In this document: in pieces, positions 18,480 through 27,765 of the stretch
How the letters are laid out: every line of letters starts with the position of its first letter
Position numbering within the stretch: the first letter of the stretch is position 1
Made by a program: the position numbers and the translations under genes
Notes under the pieces: generated by a model
The model's database searches: none
Seen by the model: only the letters and a program-made list of their open reading frames with translations
What the model was told of the DNA's origin: nothing
Assembly: GCA_022842065.1 (NCBI GenBank)
Contig: JALHQH010000018.1
Coordinates: 35,682 to 99,681 of the forward strand
DNA: 64,000 nt
DNA from: Caldilineaceae bacterium
GTDB taxonomy: Bacteria; Chloroflexota; Anaerolineae; Caldilineales; Caldilineaceae
Direction: 5' to 3'

Positions 18480-18675
18480 TTCGCCGAAAATAACGTACCA
18501 TCTCGATGCGGAGTGTCCGGTGGCCAGCCACGTGGTGGCGTGGTGGCCACTGGCGCCAACCGCCGACCCCCTCCCCTTGGTCCGCTTGGGACGCAGTTGC
18601 GACAGCCGGGCGCAAGTGGGCGAAAGAGGCAGCCACCCCCTGCTTCAGTGACTGTGATGAGCGACGGTTGGTCAT
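18454..18675 (-). CDS. Small basic hypothetical protein coupled by ATGA overlap
   Basis: The start codon overlaps the stop of the upstream gene as ATGA, with AGGGAG about eight bases earlier, the usual layout of translational coupling. The 73-residue product is rich in Arg, Ala and Gly (MTNRRSSQSLKQGVAASFAH) with no recognised domain. The overlapping 108-codon frame at 18449-18775 is a possible alternative but lacks such a start signal. Coding status is uncertain. Confidence 0.35.
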   Translation of the reverse strand: MTNRRSSQSLKQGVAASFAHLRPAVATASQADQGEGVGGWRQWPPRHHVAGHRTLRIEMVRYFRRNGCHDDGA

Positions 18676-19358
18676 GATTTACTCCCTTGATAATCAACGT
18701 ACAGTTCAAGATTGGGATCACCAGGCGCAATTTGAAAGTGTACAGCCGGCCCAACCACCACGCCCTGGGGGTCAAGCAATTCGATCGTCCACAGCCCGGC
18801 GGGTGAGAGCCCAGGAAATTCGACTTTTAAGTTGGCATAACGCTGGCGGCTGTGAGGCGTCGGCCAGGTATAGCTGGGAATGCCAGGGTAAGTCCGTTGT
18901 CCCACCGTCAACCGTTGGCCATCTTTGTGTACGCGCACCTGATAGTCGGCCACGCCCTCTTCTCCCACATGGGCAAAGAGAAAAAGCCGGAGCGTAAGGC
19001 GCTCGGCAAAGCGCGCCTGCTCCACCACCGTAAAGGGCAGGGCAAGCGGTGCAGACGGGAGCAGCGGTGATGACAGTAGAGTAGTTGGCACAGCTGACGT
19101 TGCTTGCCCCTGTGGTAGGGTAGCTACTTCTGTGGCATGGCCCATGTCATTAACCCAGAACAGTTGACCCTTGTAACAGCACGCCACGCCGCCTTCGTTG
19201 ATAATACGTGGCTGTTCGTTCTGCACGGTCTGGGCCTGTGCTACCCCACCCATCGAGAAGGAAGTAGGTAATTGACGGCTGACAATGCCCAAACAGGTCC
19301 CCAGCAGCAGTGCGCTTAAAAAGAGTTGATAAGCAGTCGAAAGTCGGATGGTACGCAT
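18672..19358 (-). CDS. Secreted protein of unknown function
   Basis: The 228-residue product has a clear signal peptide (LFLSALLLGTCLGIV ... VAQAQ, cleavage near residue 43). A short segment follows with VACCYKGQLFWVNDMGHATE, then a predicted beta-sandwich (residues about 105-220) ending APGDPNLELYVDYQGSKS. GGGGAG lies five bases before the ATG. No family is recognised. It heads a tight run of two further small frames. Location outside the membrane is supported by the signal peptide; the job is unknown. Confidence 0.7.
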   Translation of the reverse strand: MRTIRLSTAYQLFLSALLLGTCLGIVSRQLPTSFSMGGVAQAQTVQNEQPRIINEGGVACCYKGQLFWVNDMGHATEVATLPQGQATSAVPTTLLSSPLLPSAPLALPFTVVEQARFAERLTLRLFLFAHVGEEGVADYQVRVHKDGQRLTVGQRTYPGIPSYTWPTPHSRQRYANLKVEFPGLSPAGLWTIELLDPQGVVVGPAVHFQIAPGDPNLELYVDYQGSKS

Positions 19359-19426
19359 TGCTCACTCCCCTAGTGAAGGTCAATCAAAACAAGAAAATAT
19401 GCAAGATAAATTAGATGAAAAATAAA

Positions 19427-19466
19427 AATAGCCGGCCCGTCTTTTGGAAAAGACGGGCCGGCTATT
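19427..19466 (-). terminator. Intrinsic terminator of the small gene cluster at 19783-20924
   Basis: A 19-bp perfect stem (19427-19445 with 19448-19466) is followed on the minus strand by TTTTATTTTT. It is about 320 bases past the last gene of that cluster. I see nothing else in the 19467-19782 gap. Confidence 0.85.
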
Positions 19467-19782
19467 CACGTGCCCAGATATACAGCTTAGTGAGCGCTTT
19501 TTGCGCCACTATTCTTTACTACGATATTACGATGCGCTCAATGCGATTAACCTATGCGATCAGGTGATACACAAGGCATACGCAATTTTGGTCGCAGATT
19601 ACAGCCAATTATAGCGCAGATGCCGGCTATTTCATCACACATTTGGCGCATCTGCAATCAGTCAAATGTCGTATTTATGCTTAAAATCGCCTAACATCAG
19701 GCCATCACACAACTAAGATAGCACTAAATAAGTGCTTTTTGGCAGCTTTTGTTATCTTTACCCTTTGGTTCGGCTGAATGTG

Positions 19783-20049
19783 TCAACTGCCCTGCAACTT
19801 GATACAGCGGATAAAGGTAATTTTAAATTTATCTGCGTAGCGGCGTACAGTGACCTTTTCATCATCGCGACGGCTGGTCACAATCCGAGAAATTTGGTCC
19901 ACAGCCTTACTCGGCACCAGACACTCGGTGATGATCGAAATCGTGTTGGTAACTGGATCATACTCCAACGCCTGAAAGGGTTTGAGTCCAATACAGATCT
20001 GCGCGATTTTTTCTGATATGGTGGGTGAGAGATTAGTGTTTGCCGTCAT
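19783..20049 (-). CDS. Hypothetical 88-residue protein
   Basis: GGAG lies eight bases before the ATG and codon pattern and length fit a real small gene. The product is soluble and mixed alpha/beta (SEKIAQICIGLKPFQALEYD, then IVTSRRDDEKVTVRRYADKF). No family is recognised. It is the third gene of a minus-strand cluster with the two genes at 20168-20563 and 20502-20924, and shares a terminator with them, so it may act with them. Confidence 0.6.
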   Translation of the reverse strand: MTANTNLSPTISEKIAQICIGLKPFQALEYDPVTNTISIITECLVPSKAVDQISRIVTSRRDDEKVTVRRYADKFKITFIRCIKLQGS

Positions 20050-20167
20050 GATGCTTCTCCACGCTCAGCTTCTGTCGTTCTAGAGGGCGACCAGTTCAAA
20101 AACGGCAATTTAATCATCACGACGCGTGCCGGTGATTCCCGTTTCCAAAGAGAGCGCGCCTTCGGGG

Positions 20168-20563
20168 CTAGCTCATCAAGAGCTCATTCTCTTTACCACG
20201 AATTTCCTTCGTTACCATCAACGAACGCAGCTGGCTACCCAGCATTTGAATGGTGGTAGCAGCGGCGACACGCCCCAACGGAGAAAGTCTTTCTTTGATC
20301 ATCAATTTTAGGAGATCGCGCAAACAGCGGTTGTGTTCCAGCACACGAACTGGCGTAATCGTCACATCATCAAGCATTTGATTTAGTTCGTCGTATTGTT
20401 CGATGATTACCAGGAGGCCCTCAGAGATCAACTCAATGACGCCGGGTGACTGTTCGTTGATCAAGTCTGAGGAAAAGAGACGGTAGACTTCATCTGCGTC
20501 TTCAATCGCGCTCTTGATGAAACGCAAATCTTTGTCTTTCCCCGGCTTGGGTTTGTCCGACAT
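20168..20563 (-). CDS. Hypothetical helical protein, 131 residues
   Basis: The chosen start MSDKPKPGKDKD at 20563 has AAAGGG seven bases upstream; the frame is open 13 codons further but that part overlaps the upstream gene without a better signal. The product is acidic and mostly helical (SAIEDADEVYRLFSSDL, GLLVIIEQYDELNQMLDDV), with a basic C-terminal half. Its start lies inside the end of the membrane-protein gene, which suggests coupled translation. No family is recognised. Confidence 0.6.
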   Translation of the reverse strand: MSDKPKPGKDKDLRFIKSAIEDADEVYRLFSSDLINEQSPGVIELISEGLLVIIEQYDELNQMLDDVTITPVRVLEHNRCLRDLLKLMIKERLSPLGRVAAATTIQMLGSQLRSLMVTKEIRGKENELLMS

Positions 20564-20924
20564 CGTTGATCCCTTTTCTTCTTGCTTTGCTTGCGCGGGC
20601 AAGCGCTACGGCGACTTCGTGCTTATAGTCCAGGTAACGATTGGTATCGCCCAGGATCATAGGCAGCCCAGATGCAACAAAGCCGGCGGCGATTTTCAAC
20701 GTATTTACCGCGCCAATGCGCGTGCTCAACGCCGCCAAGGTGACAAAGACACCAAAAACAACAAAAAGTGAAGTATAACCGTGTTGCCCATGTTTGCGAT
20801 TCATATAGGCAACCATGCGGTTATAAAAGAGGCCAAAGCCAAAAAGGCCGGCATAAGCAAGCAGATCTTTGCCCAGTTCAAACTCATAAGCAGCGGTATT
20901 CTCTGCTGGTTTCCCGATACGCAT
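20502..20924 (-). CDS. Hypothetical multi-span membrane protein
   Basis: The preferred start is the ATG at 20924 with AAAGG upstream; a TTG three codons earlier is possible. About three membrane segments are visible: LLAYAGLFGFGLFYNRMVAY, SLFVVFGVFVTLAALS and TLKIAAGFVASGLPMIL, followed by a basic cytoplasmic tail (ALARASKARRKGIND). Size and topology recall holin-like or accessory membrane proteins, but no family is recognised. First gene of a three-gene cluster. Confidence 0.6.
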   Translation of the reverse strand: MRIGKPAENTAAYEFELGKDLLAYAGLFGFGLFYNRMVAYMNRKHGQHGYTSLFVVFGVFVTLAALSTRIGAVNTLKIAAGFVASGLPMILGDTNRYLDYKHEVAVALARASKARRKGINDVGQTQAGERQRFAFHQERD

Positions 20925-21869
20925 TAGGGTCAAACCTTTCTGTTATCCTTTGCGCTGTGTCTGTGGCGCAGCCGGACAGAGAAAATGCCTGTCGCGACGT
21001 GCGCATTTACCACAACCGCAGGGCCATAGAGTGTTTTCGATGTAAGCATAACCATATATGTAAACTCCTACTTGAGTAGTCGAGAAAGCACTGAAAAGGC
21101 AGACAGTGAGCATTACCTGAGCACCGCTTTAAAAACGAACATTTGTGTGCTCTACCAGTGAGAACACAGTCAAGTTTCCAAGCGGTTAGCTGTTTTATGG
21201 GATGAGCGAGTGTCGATAAAAGGTCGTTCCGGCAAGATTCAGATTACTTTTCCGTAAACCTTGGTGGCTACATAGTAGCATTACTATTGCTAACCTGTCA
21301 ATAGGTGGCATCTAAACATGGGCTGAATTGCGTAGAAACTGCGAGCTTTTTGGCGGCTTTCTACGAAACTTCTTAAGCCACAAGTGCAGGGAAACGTTTA
21401 ACTTTCAGCGAGATGGCATTAGCCGGCTAAGAGAATCGCCAGTGGTAGGCTACGCTTTTGGGGCCAAAATTGGTCAAGTCATAGAGTCCAATCACCGCAG
21501 CGGCCAGCTGACAAGCTGCTGATTGGGGAATAACAGAATTATAGCTGAGTAAACACTCGAGTAAATATATGGTTTCCTGCTTTATATAAGCTTTTATAAA
21601 GCTTTTTTATCGCTTTATGGCTAAAATCAGCGTGACAAATACTCATCGGGGATTAACTGGCAGAGAAAGTTTAACTACAGCGATAGAGGAAAAATAAAAG
21701 CACAGAGGCCACAGCGGTCACAGCGGTCAGAGAGAGCATCGGTAACCTAGACAAATCGCTACCCTGCCCCTTTGTAACTCTGCCCCTTTGCAACTCTATG
21801 CTATACTCGTGGCGAATGAAATCAATTTGTCTGATCAAAACATTATCCCAGTAGGAAACTCGGTAGCGC
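20925..21869. other. Long gap without a recognisable gene
   Basis: About 945 bases hold only short open frames lacking good starts. A/T-rich inverted repeats (TATAAGC / GCTTTTATA) lie near 21580-21610. A 17-bp tandem pair (TCTGCCCCTTTG followed by TAAC or CAAC) at about 21763-21796 precedes purM, and a TATACT -10-like box is at 21802-21807 without a convincing -35. The stretch 21300-21530 looks more gene-like in base use and may hold a decayed gene or an RNA; nothing could be identified. Confidence 0.5.
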
Positions 21870-22898
21870 ATGACAAACGCCTCAACCCAAACTCGTTATC
21901 AGGCCGCTGGTGTCGATATCGATGCCGGCAACCGCGCCGTTGAATTGATGAAGGCGGCGGTACGCAGCACGCACACCCCGGCCGTCTTGGCCGAGATCGG
22001 TAGCTTTGGCGGTCTCTTTGCCCTCAACAATCTACCTGGTGCCCCTGTGTTAGTTGCCTCGACCGATGGCGTCGGCACCAAAGTCAAGTTGGCCGCCCAA
22101 TATCAGCGCTGGGCCGGCATTGGCCATGATATTGTCAACCACTGTGTCAATGATATTCTGGTGCAAAATGCTCGTCCCCTCTTTTTCCTCGACTATATTG
22201 CCAGCAGTAAACTTGATCCGGCGCAGGTGGCGGCGGTCGTTGGCGGCATTGCCGATGCGTGTCGCAGGGTCGGCTGTGCGCTCTTGGGCGGCGAAACGGC
22301 TGAGATGCCGGGGGTTTATACCGAGGGCGCTTTTGATCTGGCCGGGACGATCGTTGGGCTGGTCGATCGGCAGCAGCTTTATCCCCAATCGGCGGCGATG
22401 CAGGCCGGCGATTTGCTGATTGGGCTGCCCAGTAGTGGACCTCATACCAATGGCTTCTCGCTGATCCGACAGCTGATCGCCGACCAGGATCCGCAACAGT
22501 TGCTGGCGGATGGGCAAACCTTGATCGACGCCCTGTTGCAGCCCCATCGTGCCTACGTAACCGAAATTGATCAAGTGCAGCGGGCGGCCATTCCGCTGTA
22601 TGGTCTGGCCCATATCACCGGCGGCGGCTTCCTGGATAATATTCCACGGGTCTTGCCCGCGACGTTGGGTGCAGTCATCGAATTGGGCAGTTGGACGATC
22701 CCGCCCCTCTTTCGCGAGTTGACCGCTTGGGGCGACATGGAATTGGCGGAAGCGCTGCGGGTCTTTAACATGGGGATCGGCATGGTCATGATTGCGCCGG
22801 CCACGGCCCAGGCGGCGATCCAACAACTGCTGCCGGACGCGGTCGTGATCGGCGAGTTGGCGGCACGCCAACCGGACCAAGCGGCAGTCACTTTTTAA
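21870..22898 (+). CDS. purM: Phosphoribosylformylglycinamidine cyclo-ligase (AIR synthetase)
   Basis: The 342-residue protein has the full PurM pattern: GVDIDAGNRAVELMK at the N-terminus, the ATP/substrate loop STDGVGTKVKLA, DIVNHCVNDILVQNARPLFFLDY, LLGGETAEMPGVY and LPSSGPHTNGFSLIR, ending in the C-terminal HITGGGFLDNIPR and FNMGIGMV. It converts FGAM to AIR with ATP in step five of purine synthesis. Length is normal (about 340-350). purN follows on the same strand after 100 bases, so the two probably form an operon, though a palindrome lies between them. Confidence 0.97.
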   Translation: MTNASTQTRYQAAGVDIDAGNRAVELMKAAVRSTHTPAVLAEIGSFGGLFALNNLPGAPVLVASTDGVGTKVKLAAQYQRWAGIGHDIVNHCVNDILVQNARPLFFLDYIASSKLDPAQVAAVVGGIADACRRVGCALLGGETAEMPGVYTEGAFDLAGTIVGLVDRQQLYPQSAAMQAGDLLIGLPSSGPHTNGFSLIRQLIADQDPQQLLADGQTLIDALLQPHRAYVTEIDQVQRAAIPLYGLAHITGGGFLDNIPRVLPATLGAVIELGSWTIPPLFRELTAWGDMELAEALRVFNMGIGMVMIAPATAQAAIQQLLPDAVVIGELAARQPDQAAVTF

Positions 22899-22917
22899 AC
22901 GATAAAAACGGTCAGTT

Positions 22918-22967
22918 GGTCGCGGGGTCGTGTGGTCGCGTCGTAACGACCATACGACCCCGCGACC
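22918..22967. repeat. 21-bp palindrome (one mismatch) between purM and purN
   Basis: Arms 22918-22938 and 22947-22967 pair with a single mismatch around an 8-nt loop. There is no T-tract after it, so it is unlikely to be a simple terminator within the pur operon. Confidence 0.8.
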
Positions 22968-22999
22968 ACACGACGAGTCGCATCAATTGAGGAATCAAG

Positions 23000-23614
23000 A
23001 TGACAACAAGACTTGCAGTACTGATTTCGGGGAATGGCTCCAATCTACAGGCAATCATCGATGCGATCCGCCAGCGGCAGTTGGATGCCCAAATTGTGGT
23101 GGTGATTGCCAACCGCAAAGAGGCGTATGGGCTGCAACGCGCGGCAAAGGCGGGCATTCCAACCGTTTATCATGGGCTGAAAGCTTATCGCGAGGCGGGC
23201 AAGGAGCGCGCCACCTATGACGCCGATCTCGCGTTGCTCCTGCAGCCTTATCACCCGGATTGGGTGGTATTGGCCGGTTGGATGCACCTACTCAGCAACG
23301 CCTTTTTGCAGCACTTTCCCTATCGGGTGATTAATCTACACCCGGCGCTACCTGGCCAATTCCCTGGAACCGATGCGATTGGCCGTGCCTTTCGGGCCTA
23401 TCAACAGGGCGAGATCAAGAAGACCGGCATCATGGTACACCTGGTACCGGATGAAGGGGTTGATAACGGGCCGATTCTGGAGACAAAAGAGGTGCCGTTC
23501 TATCCCACCGACACCCTGGAAAACGTCGAACAACGCGTGCATCAGGCCGAACATACCATCCTGGTTGGGGCCCTTTACCGTCTCATCGAAGGCGATGAGA
23601 CGGTAAAGGAGTGA
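23000..23614 (+). CDS. purN: Phosphoribosylglycinamide formyltransferase (GAR transformylase)
   Basis: The 204-residue protein starts with the PurN nucleotide-binding block LAVLISGNGSNLQAIIDAI. The active-site block NLHPALPGQFPGTDAIGRA supplies the catalytic Asn and His, and MVHLVPDEGVDNGPIL supplies the Asp. It transfers a formyl group from 10-formyl-THF to GAR, step three of purine synthesis. GAGG lies eight bases before the ATG. It follows purM on the same strand and converges with the diguanylate cyclase gene, with 21 bases between their stops. Confidence 0.97.
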   Translation: MTTRLAVLISGNGSNLQAIIDAIRQRQLDAQIVVVIANRKEAYGLQRAAKAGIPTVYHGLKAYREAGKERATYDADLALLLQPYHPDWVVLAGWMHLLSNAFLQHFPYRVINLHPALPGQFPGTDAIGRAFRAYQQGEIKKTGIMVHLVPDEGVDNGPILETKEVPFYPTDTLENVEQRVHQAEHTILVGALYRLIEGDETVKE

Positions 23615-23635
23615 ACGCCACTTAGGTTTCAACGC

Positions 23636-25783
23636 CTAGGGCCGACGCATGGGCTGGACAATGTGCCGCACGGTTACGGTTTCGCCGTATAGCGCTGACT
23701 TACCCGCCATGTGACCGGTTAACAAATTGCGCTTGACAAAGGTGGATAAGCTGCGATTCATCTGGGCCAACAATGGTTCTTGGCCAAGGCGCAAGACAAA
23801 AATCGGCAACACGCAGAGCAAAAGCCCAATCGCGCCAAACATGGTGTACGCAATCGCAAAACAAAAACCGATTACCGACAACAGCAGATATTGGGGCGGT
23901 GACTGACGGAATTCTTCATGCCAAATGCGCGCAAGATCAGTCTGGGTGGTAATACTGACGGTTAATGCAATCAAGCCTGGTCCCATGTAGCTATAGGCCA
24001 GCGCCATCAGGAAACAGGGCACAATCAACAGCGGCAAGTAGGCGAAGGTCAAGGGAATGGTAAAGATGCCCATCAACAAAGCGGGGACCAGACCAGCAAA
24101 GACCCCCACCGCCCAGTCATAAGCCAATTCGTAACGCCGGTCCACCACGGCATCGAGATTCTCCATACTCAGGGCCGATGTGAGCACAATCACAGCACTG
24201 ACCAAGACGAGCCCCGGCAGGCCAGTGAGCAGCGCGGCGCCAAAGATCAGCGCGGCGGCAATCGATAGTTCACCCGACGTAAAGAGTTTGACCCGTAAGA
24301 ACTGTGCCCCTGCCGTCAACCCCATCAACAAAAGCACGGCACCCCAATCCTGATTGGACTGCCAAATAAAGCCGACCAGTGTCATCACCAGCGCCACAGC
24401 GATGACGCCGCTCTTGATTAGCGTCTCCGAGAGCCAGCCATACCAGGCCGGCAATACGGGGCGATAGGGAGGCTCTTTTGGAATAACCGCCGGCAAGAGC
24501 CGTGCGCGTGGCTCCAGCAGCAGCGGTGCTGTGGGCTGTTCGACTTTACTCTCACTTCCCGTTTCAGCCGGTAGGCGGGAATCAATGCGGTAGAAAAGAT
24601 CAGCGGCACAGGTCACCCGATTACGGCCATCCATTTTTGCCTGATAAACCGCCACATCAGCCTGGTGTAGCAGATCAGTTGCGGTGGTAGCATCCTCTGG
24701 GAAACAAGCAACACCAAGACTCATGGTCGTCTGCAGCGGCGTTTGGCTGGTCGGCACATCAAAGCGGTGGGCCTCAATCGCCGCCCGAATCGCCTCGGCA
24801 ACCTCAAAAGCCTCTTCTTGGTCCGTATCGGGCAGCAGAATTGCAAATTCTTCACCACCAAAACGGCCAACAATATCTTTGTTCCGCACCGTATTGGCAA
24901 TAATTTTGCTGACGCCGATCAAGACCAGGTCGCCGGCCAAATGGCCATAGTTATTGTTGATCCGGCGTAAAAAGTCCAAGTCGGCCATCATGATCGAAAG
25001 TGGACGATTGAGCCGCTTGGCCCGTTCCAGCAGTTCGTCAAATTGTTGATTAAAGTAGCGCACATTGAGCAGACCGGTTTTACTGTCCGTCTGCGCTTCA
25101 TGTTGCAATTTAGGAATCATCAGCGCCTTTTGCAGCAACATCATCAAACCCAACATTGGCAGCACCATCACCGGGTTGACTAACCACAGGACCGCCACCA
25201 CATAACCAAGATAGGCCATCACCAGTTCGGTGAAGAGATTCTCCGTCATCCAGATCGCCGATTCGCGCCACGAGATCTGGTTGATCAACACATCGGCCAG
25301 CCGAAAGATGACGTGGTTGCCCAAGACATAGGTGGTGGCTGCGATCACCGCGGCAAAAACCTGGCCAATTTGCACCAGATCGGCCAGATGCGCAATCGTC
25401 GCAAAGTAGACCCAATGGGCCGCGAGGCCAGTTAAGGTGTGGATCGCGATGTTAAAGATCAGATCGTACCACCGTAACGCGAGCTGTTGACCACGCAAAT
25501 GATAGCGCCACGCCTCCAGGGTCAGGGGAATGGTAAAGAGCACGGGCAAGAGCAAGGGGGGCAGAAGCAAAACCCCGGCAAAGAAAAAGACATTATGCGG
25601 AAAGTAAGAACGTTGCTCGGTAATCTTTACTTCAAAAAACTGGGCGACGGCCGCTAACACCACCATCATCCACAAGACAAGTAACTGATTAGCCGTGGGC
25701 ACGGTCGGCACTGCGGCCAGGAGACAGGCGGCCACTGCGACGACAACGGCCCCACCAACATAGATTTGTTCCCAGAGTTTCAT
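23636..25783 (-). CDS. Membrane diguanylate cyclase with GGDEF between two membrane domains
   Basis: The ATG at 25783 is preferred over the GTG four codons earlier. Residues about 5-220 are an N-terminal multi-span membrane domain. The GGDEF domain follows (about 225-395): DSKTGLLNVRYF, MMADLDFLRRINNNYGHLAGD and GGEEF at 309-313. The RNKD motif five residues before GGEEF fits the inhibitory RxxD I-site, so an active, product-inhibited c-di-GMP synthase is expected. After a Pro-rich linker a second block of about six hydrophobic helices runs from 460 to 680. A GGDEF domain in the middle rather than at the C-terminus is unusual. The second membrane domain resembles the first (both contain QFxxVKxxxxxxxxx-type starts), suggesting an internal duplication. 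Confidence 0.9.
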   Translation of the reverse strand: MKLWEQIYVGGAVVVAVAACLLAAVPTVPTANQLLVLWMMVVLAAVAQFFEVKITEQRSYFPHNVFFFAGVLLLPPLLLPVLFTIPLTLEAWRYHLRGQQLALRWYDLIFNIAIHTLTGLAAHWVYFATIAHLADLVQIGQVFAAVIAATTYVLGNHVIFRLADVLINQISWRESAIWMTENLFTELVMAYLGYVVAVLWLVNPVMVLPMLGLMMLLQKALMIPKLQHEAQTDSKTGLLNVRYFNQQFDELLERAKRLNRPLSIMMADLDFLRRINNNYGHLAGDLVLIGVSKIIANTVRNKDIVGRFGGEEFAILLPDTDQEEAFEVAEAIRAAIEAHRFDVPTSQTPLQTTMSLGVACFPEDATTATDLLHQADVAVYQAKMDGRNRVTCAADLFYRIDSRLPAETGSESKVEQPTAPLLLEPRARLLPAVIPKEPPYRPVLPAWYGWLSETLIKSGVIAVALVMTLVGFIWQSNQDWGAVLLLMGLTAGAQFLRVKLFTSGELSIAAALIFGAALLTGLPGLVLVSAVIVLTSALSMENLDAVVDRRYELAYDWAVGVFAGLVPALLMGIFTIPLTFAYLPLLIVPCFLMALAYSYMGPGLIALTVSITTQTDLARIWHEEFRQSPPQYLLLSVIGFCFAIAYTMFGAIGLLLCVLPIFVLRLGQEPLLAQMNRSLSTFVKRNLLTGHMAGKSALYGETVTVRHIVQPMRRP

Positions 25784-26037
25784 GGTGTTTCCCACATCTG
25801 TTCTTATCGAAGGGCGGCGGCGATTCCAACCCGATTACGGACTGCACCGTGCTACATAAACACTATTCTAGCAGTCACAAGAGCTACGTCAAGAGGACTA
25901 GATTATCGGTTTGATAACAAAATATCATATTTTGTCTGCTGTCGTGTGGTGGTGTGGCGATATTGCGCAGGGGTGTGGAGGGCAAAGTACAGAGGGACGG
26001 GCCTAGTGCACTATGACGGAAATTTTGCTGGGTTTTT

Positions 26038-26116
26038 CGTCCCAGCGGGACGGTTGACCTTAGGCGGAAAATATCAAGATTTTTTTGGTCCTAAGGTCAA
26101 CCGTCCCGCTGGGACG
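26038..26116. repeat. 27-bp perfect palindrome
   Basis: Arms 26038-26064 and 26090-26116 are perfect complements around a 25-nt A/T-rich loop. It lies between the divergent-looking ends of the GGDEF gene (start at 25783) and the MATE gene (stop at 26169), in a 385-base gap with no gene. No T-tract follows the arms. Confidence 0.85.
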
Positions 26117-26168
26117 AACGCGGCTTTTAATCCAGCATAACTTCGGTAACACTGTACTAGTCATTGGT

Positions 26169-27599
26169 TTAAATGGCCACCGGCGCTGGCTCCAGCGTGG
26201 CAGTATTCACTGTACGCCGAAAACGACGCCAGTGTAAATAAGCGGTGACCGGGGAGGTTAGCACAAAGGCAATCCAGACGACGCTGAGGCTGCGCGCAAA
26301 GAAATGCACAAAGACAAAGCCTAACAGCACCGCCACCCAGATCCCGGCGGTATTGACCCACAATGGGAAATGGGTGTTACCCGTACCACGCAGGGCACCT
26401 GCTTGGACAAAAGAGATCGCCCAAAATGGCTGTGCCAGTGCCACACTCCGCAGACCAGCAGCGCCCAATTGTACCACTTCTGGATCAGTCGAGAAGAAGC
26501 CCATAATTGCTTCTGCGGCAAAGATAAAGAGTGCCGCCAAAGCACTCATCCAGACGAGTGCCCAGCGGGTTGCAATCGTCGCGGCGATGCCCCCTTCTGC
26601 CGGTCGTCGCGCACCGATACTTTGGCCAACCAGCGTGGTGGCGGCCATAGCAAAGCCAAAACCGGGCAAGAAAGAGATCGACATCGCATTCATGGCGATC
26701 CGATGGGCAGCCAGCGCCACGGTGCCCAACTGGGCAACCAGGATCGTCTGGAGCAGAAAGCCAACGGTGACCAGCAGCTGTTCCAATGCCGCCGGAATGC
26801 CAATCGCCAGCATCTGGCGCGCCTGTAACCAGTTCAGCGCCCAACCGTGGCGCCCGCGGATCGAAACGCCATTGCGCCCGCGCCAGAGCACCCAGAAGAA
26901 GAGGGCAAAGCCAACCAAGCGCGAGTAGAAGGTGCCCCAGGCACTGCCCACGACGCCCAATTCCGGCAAGCCCCAGGTCCCGAAGATCAAGCCATAGGTC
27001 AGCACCACATTGACCACATTGGCTACCGCCGTAATCAACATCGGCGTGCGCGAGTCACCAACCCCGCGCAACACCCCACTGCTGAGCAACATCAGGGTGA
27101 GGACGACCACCGTGCCCATGACGACACGCAAATAATCGGCCCCGATCTGCGTCACTTCAGCTTCCATCCCAAAGATGCCGATCAATGGCTCAGCGGCAAA
27201 GATCCCAATCGCGGCCAGCGGGATCGAGATGACAATACTCCAAAGCAATGATTGCCGCGCCAGTTCACCAGCGCGTGCATAGTTGCGTGCCCCTACGGCC
27301 TGGGCCACCAGGACCGAACTCCCCACCGCAATGGCGCTAAGCGCGGCGATAACAAAGAACATAATTTGTAGCGAAGAACCAACACCGGCGATCGCGGCGG
27401 TGCCCAATTGCGCCACCAGCAACATATCAACAATCCCCAGCATCGTTTGCAAAAAATTTTCGCCAATCACCGGCCAGGCCAGATTAAAAACCCGGCGCGG
27501 CAAGGTCGCTTCAGTGGGCATACGGTAAACTACTCCATCACTAGCCATTGCCGCGACGCTGGATGACGGTTGTTCTGGCTGTTCGCCCTGCACATTCAT
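26169..27599 (-). CDS. MATE-family multidrug/cation antiporter
   Basis: The 476-residue protein has twelve predicted membrane helices in two similar halves, with the MATE N-terminal signature NLAWPVIGENFLQTMLGIVD and LVAQLGTAAIAGVG, and the second-half repeat GIPAALEQLLVTVGFLLQT with LVAQLGTVALAAHRIAMN. MATE proteins export drugs and organic cations using Na+ or H+. Which ion is used cannot be told. An extra N-terminal tail of about 25 residues precedes the first helix. AGGAAAT lies about ten bases before the ATG. Palindromes border the gene on both sides; it seems monocistronic. Confidence 0.93.
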   Translation of the reverse strand: MNVQGEQPEQPSSSVAAMASDGVVYRMPTEATLPRRVFNLAWPVIGENFLQTMLGIVDMLLVAQLGTAAIAGVGSSLQIMFFVIAALSAIAVGSSVLVAQAVGARNYARAGELARQSLLWSIVISIPLAAIGIFAAEPLIGIFGMEAEVTQIGADYLRVVMGTVVVLTLMLLSSGVLRGVGDSRTPMLITAVANVVNVVLTYGLIFGTWGLPELGVVGSAWGTFYSRLVGFALFFWVLWRGRNGVSIRGRHGWALNWLQARQMLAIGIPAALEQLLVTVGFLLQTILVAQLGTVALAAHRIAMNAMSISFLPGFGFAMAATTLVGQSIGARRPAEGGIAATIATRWALVWMSALAALFIFAAEAIMGFFSTDPEVVQLGAAGLRSVALAQPFWAISFVQAGALRGTGNTHFPLWVNTAGIWVAVLLGFVFVHFFARSLSVVWIAFVLTSPVTAYLHWRRFRRTVNTATLEPAPVAI

Positions 27600-27666
27600 G
27601 GAAATCTATTTCCTATCTTCATTAAAAAATTGAGGCTCTTCAGGAATTCAGGGGGTTGAGATGGAT

Positions 27667-27729
27667 CCTTCCTGGAAGAGGCGCAACCATGCTGGGCAGA
27701 CTGACAAATTGCTGCCTCTTCCAGGAAGG
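27667..27729. repeat. 16-bp palindrome upstream of the MATE gene
   Basis: Arms 27667-27682 and 27714-27729 (CCTTCCTGGAAGAGGC and complement) enclose 31 bases. It is followed 36 bases on by a second, compact hairpin. Confidence 0.75.
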
Positions 27730-27765
27730 GTAACCCAATCAGATCCAGTAGAACCAAAATTGAAA

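Noticed and set aside
20768..21079. Plus-strand 103-codon frame
   Set aside because: It overlaps a convincing membrane-protein gene on the other strand and has odd composition.
21328..21522. Plus-strand 64-codon frame in the purM upstream gap
   Set aside because: It starts with TTG, lacks a ribosome binding site and matches nothing.
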